Shown here piece after piece: positions 1 through 6,700 of a stretch of 9,192 nt of DNA; position 1 is the stretch's first letter, and every line of letters starts with the position of its first letter. Source of the DNA: an uncultured Muribaculaceae bacterium (GTDB lineage Bacteria > Bacteroidota > Bacteroidia > Bacteroidales > Muribaculaceae); contig CAUBWJ010000058.1 in NCBI GenBank assembly GCA_958439725.1, forward strand, positions 1 to 9,192. Reading direction: 5' to 3'. Under the pieces are notes generated by a model. That model saw only the letters and a program-made list of their open reading frames with translations. It was not told where the DNA came from and did not search any database. The position numbers were made by a program, and so were the translations under genes.

Positions 1-96
1 ATACGTTCATACATCAATACGTTCATACATCAATACGTTCATACATCAATACGTTCATACATCAATACGTTAGTACGTACATACGTCAATACATAC
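1..96. repeat. Period-8 / period-16 tandem repeat array
   Basis: Four perfect head-to-tail copies of the 16-mer ATACGTTCATACATCA occupy 1-64. Each 16-mer is itself two diverged 8-mers, ATACGTTC and ATACATCA. The period of 8 continues with drift through 65-96 as ATACGTTA, GTACGTAC, ATACGTCA and ATACATAC, giving twelve 8-bp units. The array touches base 1, so its true length is unknown. There are no unique spacers, so it is not CRISPR. It is AT-rich and carries no convincing ORF. Function is unknown; tandem arrays like this often vary in copy number by slippage. Confidence 0.9.
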
Positions 97-370
97 TAAC
101 AGCATCTTTGCAATCAAGACTTCAACAAACAACTGTCTGTAGTAATGTGTATTAACCGAATTACAATCTCGAAAGCATTTTATATAGAACGTAGAGATAT
201 ATCAACTATCTTTCGTCAAATCTTATTCTTCCTCATTGCATGCAGATGATTTTTGCCAATATTGATGTTCCAAGTAATTGAAACAGTCGGCTATCCCGGT
301 TACAGTTGCCTTTCATATATGGAGCCTATTGTAATTTGGTGCTATCAAGCCTTCTGATTCTGTAGGTCGG
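97..370. other. AT-rich intergenic stretch with no gene recognised
   Basis: Between the tandem array and the hairpin cluster I see no credible coding region on either strand, no tRNA-like cloverleaf and no good TAnnTTTG promoter. The nearest match is CATCTTTG at 103-110, one mismatch away and with no gene behind it. The stretch separates the recombinase region from whatever lies to the left of the window. Confidence 0.6.
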
Positions 371-390
371 GACGGAATCCGTCGGGATTC
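371..390. repeat. Overlapping small inverted repeats
   Basis: GACGGA at 371-376 and TCCGTC at 378-383 form a near-continuous palindrome around one A. GAATCC at 375-380 and GGATTC at 385-390 form a second, overlapping hairpin with a 4-nt loop. The two pairings exclude each other. They lie 11 bp from the larger 13-bp-stem hairpin, so they are probably part of one structured module. No function can be assigned. Confidence 0.55.
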
Positions 391-400
391 TGCAAGTTAT

Positions 401-438
401 GTTTTGAGCTGCATGAAATTGATTTTGCAGCTCAAAAC
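401..438. repeat. Perfect 13-bp inverted repeat, 12-nt loop
   Basis: GTTTTGAGCTGCA at 401-413 is exactly reverse-complementary to TGCAGCTCAAAAC at 426-438, with a 12-nt AT-rich loop at 414-425. No T-tract follows on either strand, so this is not a standard intrinsic terminator. It lies about 160 bp downstream of the recombinase stop codon. It could be a recombination or protein-binding palindrome, or an RNA hairpin in a read-through transcript. The pairing is directly visible; the role is unknown. Confidence 0.8.
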
Positions 439-524
439 CCTTGCAGTATATTGGTTGGTCTTACTCCAAAGTCGTAATCCCCGTTGCCGATTTCACACTC
501 CGATTTTTCCTTTTTGTTTCTCAT
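432..524 (-). other. Short ORF (30 codons) downstream of the recombinase, coding status doubtful
   Basis: An ATG at 524 opens 30 codons ending in TGA at 432-434. The C-terminus reads GNGDYDFGVRPTNILQGF. The frame is the same as that of the recombinase and stays open from immediately after the recombinase TAA (596 down to 432, 54 sense codons). There is no promoter or ribosome-binding feature, and the terminator-like hairpin at 541-581 lies between it and the recombinase. An open run of this length is not rare by chance. The stop also falls inside the 13-bp inverted repeat. It could be a fossil tail, a small peptide or non-coding DNA; I do not recognise a family. Confidence 0.2.
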
Positions 525-540
525 TGTGATTTGCAGTGAA

Positions 541-581
541 GGAAAAAGCCGACAAATCACATCGGACTTATCGGCTTCGGT
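541..581 (-). terminator. Terminator-like hairpin after the recombinase gene
   Basis: Read on the minus strand, AAGCCGA (571-577) pairs with TCGGCTT (546-552) and is followed by a run of five T in all (the last two T of the stem arm plus three more). The loop is 18 nt, longer than usual, which weakens the call. It lies about 20 bp past the recombinase stop codon, the expected place for its terminator. Confidence 0.5.
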
Positions 582-596
582 ATAATGGGTGCCATC

Positions 597-1844
597 TTAT
601 ATCGGTGTATAGTTGATTTCACCGAGGGAATTGATTGCGTCCTGCTTTAGACTGTCAACGACGTGGAGGTATCGTTCCGTCATCTTTATAGAGGTGTGTC
701 CGAGGAGGCTCGACACCGTTTTTATATTCGCTCCTTTGGTGAGGACGTTTACCGCAAAGCTGTGTCGGGCGCAATGCCATGTGATTTTCTTCTTAATGCC
801 TGCCGCCTTTACCCATTTACGCAGATACAGGTTGCAGATGTTATAATGTGGAACTTTGAATATCCGTTCATCAAAGTTGTCGTTATCCGGCTCGCCGATC
901 AGACGGATAATGGTGTTGTTCAACGGAACGATTACCCAGCTCCGGCTGCTATGGTCTTTAGTCTTTTGCTGCTGGAACCGCAATGTCTGGGTTGAGTAGT
1001 CCACATTGCGGTAGGTCAACTGGCTTGTGTCGCACCAACGCACCCCGGTGTATAAACCGAAGATGAACGCACGGTGAATTTCCGGCCTCTCGCCTTCAAA
1101 ATGTGTCGCAACAAGCTGCTGTATTTCCTCCGGCAGAAGAATCTCCTTTTGCAGCGTCATGTTGTCGTTCTTCAACACGAAACCACGGCACGGATTTTTC
1201 TTGATTAGGTCTTTGTCAACAGCCGCAGTAACCATACGCTTGAACATTCGGAAATATATTTTCGGACCGTCGCCTGTCCCATTCTCTTTCAGATACTCAA
1301 CATAGGCAGCTACCATGTCGACTGTCAGCTGTGTCATCTTGAGATTATTCTTGTAGAGAGAATATCTCGGTGTATCGGCAAGAAAGTTCTTGAACTTTTG
1401 GAGTCCGTGCCCGAGCGTTATGCGGGTGTATTTAGTGAGAGAGGGAGATTTGATGAACTCTTTGCAGAACTCCAGAAAATCCTCGTCCATGTCTTTTCGG
1501 AGGCGATAGCCCTCCCTGTCCTCCAAAAAAGATTGCTCACGTTCAAAACGTATCTTTTCTGCAAGGGCAAGAGTATTCTTGTTCTGCAAACGCTCCTGCC
1601 GGTTGCGGGGATGAAGCCATATATACAGGTTGAGGTTCTCCTTCTTGCGGGAATGTTTGATTTGATATTTCGGTTTACCCGCCATCGCTCCCTCGGTGTA
1701 AAACACCTGATTCCCGTCCGCGTCAAGCACGGGCGATTCACTTCTGCCGAGATAATATTCAAGGAAGAGGCTGGCACGTCCGTCGCTCAGTTCCGACTGT
1801 CGGAGCTTGGGATTCTGCTTCTTGCGATTTTCTAATTTTGCCAT
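597..1844 (-). CDS. Tyrosine recombinase / phage-type integrase
   Basis: This is a site-specific recombinase that cuts and rejoins DNA through a covalent 3'-phosphotyrosine, as used by integrative elements, prophages and DNA invertases. With the start at 1844 it has 415 residues. The first ~100 (NPKLRQ, DGRASLFLEYYLGR) look like the Arm DNA-binding domain of Bacteroidales integrases, followed by a SAM-like core-binding domain (about 115-230). The C-terminal catalytic domain has the full set: Arg269 in TGVRW, Lys294/296 in QQKTKD, His357 and Arg360 in HCARHSF, His383 in LGHTSI and Tyr392 in TERYLHV. The frame stays open to 1916, but the 1844 ATG is preferred: the family-like sequence begins there and a promoter lies just upstream, placing the transcript start downstream of 1916. 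It appears intact. No excisionase, mobilisation or phage gene is visible nearby, so integrase of an element extending leftward and stand-alone invertase are both possible. Confidence 0.93.
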   Translation of the reverse strand: MAKLENRKKQNPKLRQSELSDGRASLFLEYYLGRSESPVLDADGNQVFYTEGAMAGKPKYQIKHSRKKENLNLYIWLHPRNRQERLQNKNTLALAEKIRFEREQSFLEDREGYRLRKDMDEDFLEFCKEFIKSPSLTKYTRITLGHGLQKFKNFLADTPRYSLYKNNLKMTQLTVDMVAAYVEYLKENGTGDGPKIYFRMFKRMVTAAVDKDLIKKNPCRGFVLKNDNMTLQKEILLPEEIQQLVATHFEGERPEIHRAFIFGLYTGVRWCDTSQLTYRNVDYSTQTLRFQQQKTKDHSSRSWVIVPLNNTIIRLIGEPDNDNFDERIFKVPHYNICNLYLRKWVKAAGIKKKITWHCARHSFAVNVLTKGANIKTVSSLLGHTSIKMTERYLHVVDSLKQDAINSLGEINYTPI

Positions 1845-1861
1845 ACAATTATAATTTTGCG

Positions 1862-1893
1862 CAAAGATAATCCGAGGTATAATAATCTGAAAA
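1862..1893 (-). promoter_or_regulatory. Bacteroidales-type promoter of the recombinase
   Basis: On the minus strand TATCTTTG (1862-1869) matches the -7 consensus TAnnTTTG. TTTTC (1889-1893) lies 19 bp upstream as an imperfect -33 element. The predicted transcript start is near 1855, leaving a 5' leader of only about 10 nt before the ATG at 1844. The -33 element overlaps one copy of the GAAAATCGCCG motif (1889-1899), so a protein bound there could affect transcription. Confidence 0.6.
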
Positions 1894-2004
1894 TCGCCGT
1901 TTACAGACCTTAACATTTACTCTCTCCCTACAGTCCATAATCAAGGGTACAAAAGGTGTACTTTTTGAGAAAATCGGGGCAACAGCAGGAAAATCGCCGC
2001 AACA
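1889..2004 (+). repeat. Three direct copies of GAAAATCG(C/G)(C/G)G upstream of the recombinase
   Basis: Copies start at 1889 (GAAAATCGCCG), 1969 (GAAAATCGGGG) and 1989 (GAAAATCGCCG), all in the same orientation. The last two extend to a 16-bp direct repeat, GAAAATCGSSGCAACA, differing at two central bases and spaced exactly 20 bp, about two helical turns. Placement directly upstream of a tyrosine recombinase gene suggests arm-type recombinase sites or operator sites. That role is inference; the repeats themselves are visible. Confidence 0.65.
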
Positions 2005-2084
2005 TTTATAATTGCTATTACATTGATAACAAGTGCAATTAGCTTATTTGGCTTATTCCTGTTTTTCTATCAAAGAAATCTGGT

Positions 2085-3587
2085 TTATTTCACCTCCACA
2101 TCAACTGCGGCGGGGAACACACGGGCGGGATCGAAGAACAGAGCAGCAGACTCAACCATCACGTCGGCAGAAGGCTTAACTTCGCCGGTAAATGCGGTCT
2201 TGCCGTTTACAATCACTGTGACGGGAGCCGAGAGATCAACAAGTTCCTTGTTGAGATACAGACGGATTTTGCCGGAAGTAGCGGGAACAGACGTCTTCTC
2301 GCAGTCAACATTCATTGTCCAGCCGTCTTCGCTCACCTCCTCCTTGGGAGTAACCGTTACGGAATAGACATTGAGAGTGATGGTGTTGCCCTCGATGGTC
2401 ATCTCGTATGCGTCATGCACATTGCCGTCGGTCTTACCGTTCTGGGCCTCAAGCGGACGGATGTTGTAGAAAGCCTTGCGGCACTCGTAGGACTCACCGT
2501 TGATATTTCCCAGAGGATAGTTCTGCCAATATACATATTTGGGATAAGGATTGCGGGAATATTCCTTGAGTTTGGCAGTTATGCCGTCGTAGCCGTAGAT
2601 TGCACTTCCGTCATCATATTCAACATAGAGGCTATGACCTGCATAGGCCATTATATCAATGTAATGCTTGTAGTATCCGGGGTGCTCCTGTTCGAGTTTG
2701 TCCCAGAGCTCCTGAGCTTTGACGGTGCAGCGGTAGCGGCCATACATCGTATCATATTCACCGGTACGTGCGCAATAGAATATATTTGCGGAGTTCTCAG
2801 CTGCAAAATTATACAGAGGTTCACCACCGGCAATCGGGCCTACACCGGCAAGATAGTCCGCATAGTAACCGGAAAGACGCTGCGAACCGTATGCTCCCTC
2901 AGATATGCCCATGAAATAAATCTTATTGGGGTCAACTGAACCGTCTACGTAAGCAGCGCGGAGCAGGCGCTCCCATGCTTTCTGACGGGAGGGCTGGAAC
3001 CAGCGGCAACCCGTACCGCCTTTGGGACTCTGAGGAATGAAATATACACAAGGTTCGTCTGCATAATAATCATCCCAAGCAAATGTAGACTGGAATTCAT
3101 ATTCAGAATCGTCACCCGATCCGTGAAGGCTAATAAACATAGGCCATCCGGTTGAAGGTTTTGAACCCTTGTAGGCATAGGCATACTTCATGTCCTCACC
3201 ATTGCTCAACTTCATGGTTCCGGAATAAGTATAGTTATAATCACTTATAGACGAATTCCAACTACCTCTCAGGTCAAAAGGAGTGGGAAGTGCAGTCTCC
3301 TTAGCCTTTACAGCTGCGGCATAAAGATCCCACACATGTGAGGCTGTTGCGTCCATGTCCTCCACTTCCATCCCGGAAAGGTCGGGCAGCTGGGCATCGT
3401 TGCCCTCGAGGACGCTGTTGAAATAAGCGGTGATGTCCCCGTCTTGACCGGCCGGTTCGGGATCCGGAGTAACGGGAGTGTCAGGTACCGGCGTAGGTTT
3501 CGGATCATCGTCGGAGCACGAAGCGGCCACACAACACATGGCCATTGACAACATCAGCGACATTGCCAGTCTCAATTGTTTCTTCAT
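2085..3587 (-). CDS. Predicted surface-exposed lipoprotein esterase (alpha/beta hydrolase)
   Basis: This 500-residue secreted serine hydrolase is probably a carbohydrate-ester or polyester-type esterase. It starts with a lipoprotein signal peptide ending at Cys24 (AASC), followed by SDDD, which matches the Bacteroidota lipoprotein export signal for outer-surface display, and a Pro/Asp-rich linker (about 29-46). The hydrolase core carries the oxyanion segment LHGSGD (154-159), the nucleophile elbow GISEG with Ser229, a probable acid Asp279 in GEYD and the catalytic His318 in AGHSL. The arrangement recalls the PHB-depolymerase / feruloyl-esterase-like branch, but the substrate cannot be read from sequence. 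The C-terminal ~100 residues, including LRLYLNKELVDL-like strand sequence and VNGKTAFTGEV, look like a beta-rich accessory region. It is monocistronic, with its own promoter and 168 bp separating it from the recombinase start. No SusC/SusD or glycoside hydrolase gene adjoins it. A prolyl-oligopeptidase-like peptidase is the main alternative. Confidence 0.85.
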   Translation of the reverse strand: MKKQLRLAMSLMLSMAMCCVAASCSDDDPKPTPVPDTPVTPDPEPAGQDGDITAYFNSVLEGNDAQLPDLSGMEVEDMDATASHVWDLYAAAVKAKETALPTPFDLRGSWNSSISDYNYTYSGTMKLSNGEDMKYAYAYKGSKPSTGWPMFISLHGSGDDSEYEFQSTFAWDDYYADEPCVYFIPQSPKGGTGCRWFQPSRQKAWERLLRAAYVDGSVDPNKIYFMGISEGAYGSQRLSGYYADYLAGVGPIAGGEPLYNFAAENSANIFYCARTGEYDTMYGRYRCTVKAQELWDKLEQEHPGYYKHYIDIMAYAGHSLYVEYDDGSAIYGYDGITAKLKEYSRNPYPKYVYWQNYPLGNINGESYECRKAFYNIRPLEAQNGKTDGNVHDAYEMTIEGNTITLNVYSVTVTPKEEVSEDGWTMNVDCEKTSVPATSGKIRLYLNKELVDLSAPVTVIVNGKTAFTGEVKPSADVMVESAALFFDPARVFPAAVDVEVK

Positions 3588-3659
3588 AAGAAATGCTTTT
3601 TGAATTTGGTATTAAATTATGAAACGGAAATTGTTCGATATCTCAAATTATCGACGCTG

Positions 3660-3667
3660 CAAATATA
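3660..3667 (-). promoter_or_regulatory. -7 element for the esterase lipoprotein gene
   Basis: TATATTTG on the minus strand matches TAnnTTTG, about 73 bp upstream of the start codon in an AT-rich gap. A -33 partner is less clear: TTTG at 3684-3687 is 16 bp away and TTTTC at 3690-3694 is 22 bp away. The predicted leader is about 65 nt. Confidence 0.5.
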
Positions 3668-3751
3668 ATACAAAAATACATTCCAAATCGAAAATTATGA
3701 ATAAAATTCACAATATGCCATTAAAACGACCATTTATAAGATAAAAATACA

Positions 3752-3770
3752 ATATTTATAATATAAATAT
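3752..3770 (-). terminator. AT-only palindrome just after truA, possible weak terminator
   Basis: ATATTTATA and TATAAATAT pair perfectly (9 bp) around a single A, only 15 bp past the truA stop codon. On the minus strand it is followed by TGTATTTTTATC. An all-AT stem is weak, so this may instead simply be AT-rich spacer between the speA-truA unit and the esterase promoter. Confidence 0.3.
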
Positions 3771-3785
3771 CAGTTTTCAGTGGAA

Positions 3786-4568
3786 TTATATACAGATATC
3801 CGTAATCTCCGGCTTCCAATAATCATACTCTATATTCCAGAGGTAAAGGGCCTCCGGAGGCATGGATGTGCCGGCACAGCAGCGATCCTTCGCCTCAATA
3901 ATACGTCGGAAACCGTCCAGGTCTGTTTTTCCCCGACCTACATCCACCAGCGTGCCTACCACGGCCCTGACCATATTGCGGAGAAAACGGTCGGCGGAAA
4001 TCACAAACACATGGCCCACGGGAGTGGGTTGCCAGCGGGCATAGGACACGTGGCATATATTGGTTTTCACATCGGTATGAAGTTTTGAAAACGAAGTGAA
4101 ATCCTCGGTTTCAAGCAAAAGAGATGCGGCGCGGTTCATGGCGTCGAAATCGAGATTGCGCGACTCGAGCCAGGTGAGAGGATAGAAAAACGGCGATTTA
4201 CGTGAGGATGTATAATAATGATATGTGCGCCGCGTGGCGTCGAACCGCGCATGAGCATCGGAATGCACCGGAGTAATGGAATAGACGGCGATATCACGGC
4301 CCACGAGAGTGTTGAGGCCTCTGACCATCGATGTGAGGTCGGCCACAGGACGATGAAGGTCGAAATGCGCCACCATCATGCGGGCGTTGACGCCGGCATC
4401 CGTGCGCCCCGCCCCTACAATTTTCACCGTCTCACGGGCCACGGTGGAAAGCGCCTGTTCAAGCACCGACTGCACGCTCACGGCGTCGGGTTGTTCCTGC
4501 CAGCCGTGGAACGGCGCCCCGCGGTAAGCAAGATGCATGAAATAACGCTGGCAGTAATCGTAGGCCAC
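3786..4568 (-). CDS. truA: tRNA pseudouridine(38-40) synthase TruA
   Basis: TruA converts uridines 38-40 in the anticodon stem-loop of many tRNAs to pseudouridine, which supports accurate decoding. Family marks are AYRGAPFHGWQ near the N-terminus, the catalytic loop GAGRTDAGVNA with its nucleophilic Asp (residue 57 from the start used here), RRTYHYY, and the C-terminal signature RFLRNMVRAVVGTL. Length is about 260 residues, normal for the family. No ATG lies upstream of the first conserved strand. The GTG at 4568 is chosen: it lies one base after the speA TGA with AAAAGGA a few bases before it. A TTG at 4583 inside speA adds 5 residues. The first ATG (4538) would cut off QRYF of the first strand. 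Co-transcription and translational coupling with speA are likely. Confidence 0.93.
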   Translation of the reverse strand: MAYDYCQRYFMHLAYRGAPFHGWQEQPDAVSVQSVLEQALSTVARETVKIVGAGRTDAGVNARMMVAHFDLHRPVADLTSMVRGLNTLVGRDIAVYSITPVHSDAHARFDATRRTYHYYTSSRKSPFFYPLTWLESRNLDFDAMNRAASLLLETEDFTSFSKLHTDVKTNICHVSYARWQPTPVGHVFVISADRFLRNMVRAVVGTLVDVGRGKTDLDGFRRIIEAKDRCCAGTSMPPEALYLWNIEYDYWKPEITDICI

Positions 4569-4569
4569 C

Positions 4570-6468
4570 TCAGTCCTTTTCAAGATATGTGTAACCGTAA
4601 AGCCCCGAGCGGTAATTGCTTAGGAATTCCCGGCCCTCCTCGGGGGTGATACGCCCGGCTTTCATGGAGGAGGTGACCCATGTCTCGAGATTGCGCACCA
4701 GTTTCTTGGGGTTGTACTGCACATAATCGAGCACCTCGGCCACTGTCTCGCCGTCAATCACACGGTCAATCTCATAGCGGTCCTTGTATACAGAAATATG
4801 CACGGCATTTGTATCGCCGAACAGATTATGCATGTCGCCGAGAATCTCCTGATATGCTCCCACCAGGAACACGCCGAGATAATAAGGTTCGCCGGGTTTC
4901 ACGCCATGCACCGGCAGAGCGGGACTCGTTCCGTGAGGGGTAACGAAGTTGGCTATTTTGCCGTCGCTGTCGCAGGTGATGTCCTGGATGGTACAGGTGC
5001 GGTCGGGACGCTCGTCAAGGCGGCTCAGGGGAATGATGGGGAAAACCTGGTCTATCGCCCAGCTGTCGGGGAGCGACTGGAAGAGCGAGAAGTTGCAGAA
5101 ATACTTGTCAGGCAGCATTTTTGAAATCTTGCGCAGTTCCTCGGGGGCGTGACGCATCTCGGCTGCCATGGCGCCTACCTCGCGGGCTATCGACCAGAAG
5201 AGGCGTTCGATGCAGGCGCGGGTTGAAAGGTCGAGAAGACCGAGACTGAAAAGGTCAAGAGCCTCTTCGCGAATCTGCAGTGCGTCGTGCCAGCTCTCAA
5301 ACAGACGCGGCTTGTCAAGCTTGTCCCATATATCATAAAGTTCGCGGGCAAGTTCGTGGCTGTCGGCCTCTATCTCCTCGCTGTCTTTCCAGCGCGGGAG
5401 CGATGCGGTCTCAAGCACTTCGAACACCAGCACGGAATGATGAGCGGTGAGGGAGCGTCCGCTCTCCGTAATAATATTGGGCTGCGGAAGATTGTTCTTT
5501 GTGCAGGCATCGACCAGAGCCGACACCGCGTCGTTGGCATACTCCTGTATGGAGTAATTCATGGAGCTCTCGGAAGCGGCGTTGCGGGTCCCGTCGTAGT
5601 CCACGCCAAGACCGCCGCCAATGTCCATGAAACCGATGTTGAAGCCCATTTTCGAGAGCTGCACATAGAATTGAGTGGCTTCGCGCAGCGCATTCTTTAT
5701 ATGGCGAATCTTCGTGACCTGACTGCCGATATGGAAATGTATCAGGCGAAGACATTCCTGCATTTTATGGCGCTTGAGGTAGTCGAGAGCTTCGAGAAGC
5801 TCACTGGAGTTCAGTCCGAACTTAGACTGGTCGCCACCGGATTCTTCCCATTTTCCGGCGCCGGTGGATGACAGCTTTATGCGTATGCCCACATTGGGCG
5901 AGATGCCGATGCGGGCCGCCACTTCGGTGATAAGCGAAAGCTCGTTGAGCTTCTCCACCACGAGAAATATACGGCGTCCCATTTTCTGAGCGAGAAGAGC
6001 GAGCTCTATGAAACTCTCGTCCTTGTAGCCGTTGCAGATAATCAGGGCATTCTCATCGATATTGGTGGCAAGCACGGCGTGAAGCTCAGGTTTAGAGCCG
6101 GCCTCAAGCCCGATATTGAATTTCTTTCCATGACTTACTATCTCCTCGACCACGGGCCGCATCTGGTTGACCTTAATGGGATAAATAAGGAAATTCTGGG
6201 ATGTGTAACTGTATTCCTTGGCGGCGTTTTGGAAGCATTTCGAAATCTTCTCGATACGGTTGTCGAGAATATCGGGAAAGCGCAGAAGAACAGGTGCCGT
6301 CACGTCACGTACCTGAAGCTCGTCCATCAATTCCTTAAGGTCGACCTTGGCAAGACCCTCCTCGGGTGTGACCACCACGTGGCCTTTTTCATTGATGGAA
6401 AAATATTTTCGGCCCCAGCCGTTGATATTATACAGCTCGGCGCTGTCTTCAATTCGCCATTTTCTCAT
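4570..6468 (-). CDS. speA: Biosynthetic arginine decarboxylase SpeA
   Basis: SpeA is a PLP enzyme that decarboxylates L-arginine to agmatine, the first step of the agmatine route to putrescine and spermidine. At 632 residues it is full length for the SpeA type. The barrel domain has the PLP Schiff-base lysine Lys99 in YPIKVNQ, FHIGSQ (245-250), the glycine-rich MDIGGGLGVDYDG (281-293) and the phosphate-binding ESGR (335-338). The C-terminal beta domain has the active-site Cys499 in TCDSDG. The start MRKWRIEDS is preferred: it follows an A-rich leader and fits the usual N-terminus of the family. It is the first gene of a two-gene unit with truA. It is transcribed divergently from the DUF805 gene, from a shared ~230-bp control region. 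No truncation or missing key residue is seen. Confidence 0.97.
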   Translation of the reverse strand: MRKWRIEDSAELYNINGWGRKYFSINEKGHVVVTPEEGLAKVDLKELMDELQVRDVTAPVLLRFPDILDNRIEKISKCFQNAAKEYSYTSQNFLIYPIKVNQMRPVVEEIVSHGKKFNIGLEAGSKPELHAVLATNIDENALIICNGYKDESFIELALLAQKMGRRIFLVVEKLNELSLITEVAARIGISPNVGIRIKLSSTGAGKWEESGGDQSKFGLNSSELLEALDYLKRHKMQECLRLIHFHIGSQVTKIRHIKNALREATQFYVQLSKMGFNIGFMDIGGGLGVDYDGTRNAASESSMNYSIQEYANDAVSALVDACTKNNLPQPNIITESGRSLTAHHSVLVFEVLETASLPRWKDSEEIEADSHELARELYDIWDKLDKPRLFESWHDALQIREEALDLFSLGLLDLSTRACIERLFWSIAREVGAMAAEMRHAPEELRKISKMLPDKYFCNFSLFQSLPDSWAIDQVFPIIPLSRLDERPDRTCTIQDITCDSDGKIANFVTPHGTSPALPVHGVKPGEPYYLGVFLVGAYQEILGDMHNLFGDTNAVHISVYKDRYEIDRVIDGETVAEVLDYVQYNPKKLVRNLETWVTSSMKAGRITPEEGREFLSNYRSGLYGYTYLEKD

Positions 6469-6535
6469 TTTTCTTTCTTAGCTTTCTTAGTAGGTTTGAT
6501 TAGCAGAATAAACGGGCCGCTGAACGACCAGACTA

Positions 6536-6543
6536 CAAATGTA
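6536..6543 (-). promoter_or_regulatory. -7 element for the speA-truA unit
   Basis: TACATTTG on the minus strand matches TAnnTTTG, about 68 bp upstream of the speA ATG. A TTTG at 6568-6571 is a possible -33 element, but the 24-bp spacing is long. The predicted leader is about 60 nt and A-rich near the start, with TAAGAAAG repeated at 6473-6480 and 6482-6489; I see no classical Shine-Dalgarno. Confidence 0.5.
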
Positions 6544-6649
6544 GACAAATAATTTCAATAAGAAGTTCAAATATCTCAAATCAGCTGAAATCAAAAACGA
6601 CAATGATAATTTGAAATGGAAATATTCGCTGTATATGAAAATGTTTGAG

Positions 6650-6657
6650 TACTTTTG
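6650..6657 (+). promoter_or_regulatory. -7 element for the DUF805 gene
   Basis: TACTTTTG matches TAnnTTTG and predicts a transcript start near 6665. This favours the ATG at 6701 over the upstream in-frame ATG at 6611. The -33 element is poor (TTCGC around 6625-6629, about 20 bp upstream). It is divergent from the speA promoter, with roughly 110 bp between the two -7 elements. Confidence 0.5.
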
Positions 6658-6700
6658 CAACTTAATCAAATATAAACCGTTTCTCAAACACTGTTTATTT

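Noticed and set aside
1..96. Possible CRISPR array
   Set aside because: The repeats are directly abutting with no unique spacers, and the unit is only 16 bp.
1398..1835. Plus-strand open frame of 145 codons inside the recombinase
   Set aside because: It is antisense to a complete recombinase with all catalytic residues and has no recognisable domain or promoter.
1861..1870. TTATCTTTGC on the minus strand resembles the CTnDOT-type core site GTAnnTTTGC
   Set aside because: The same bases are explained by the -7 promoter element, whose consensus overlaps that core. The first base differs and no second copy was seen on the other side of the recombinase.
1947..1961. GTACA / TGTAC inverted repeat upstream of the recombinase
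   Set aside because: A 5-bp arm with a 5-nt gap is expected by chance. Kept only as a possible crossover site if junctions are ever mapped here.
2010..2040. AATTGC / GCAATT inverted repeat as terminator of the esterase gene
   Set aside because: The stem is short and AT-rich, the loop is 19 nt and there is no T-tract, so I found no convincing terminator for that gene.
5287..5871. Plus-strand open frame of 194 codons inside speA
   Set aside because: It is antisense to conserved SpeA coding sequence and is a by-product of its codon composition.
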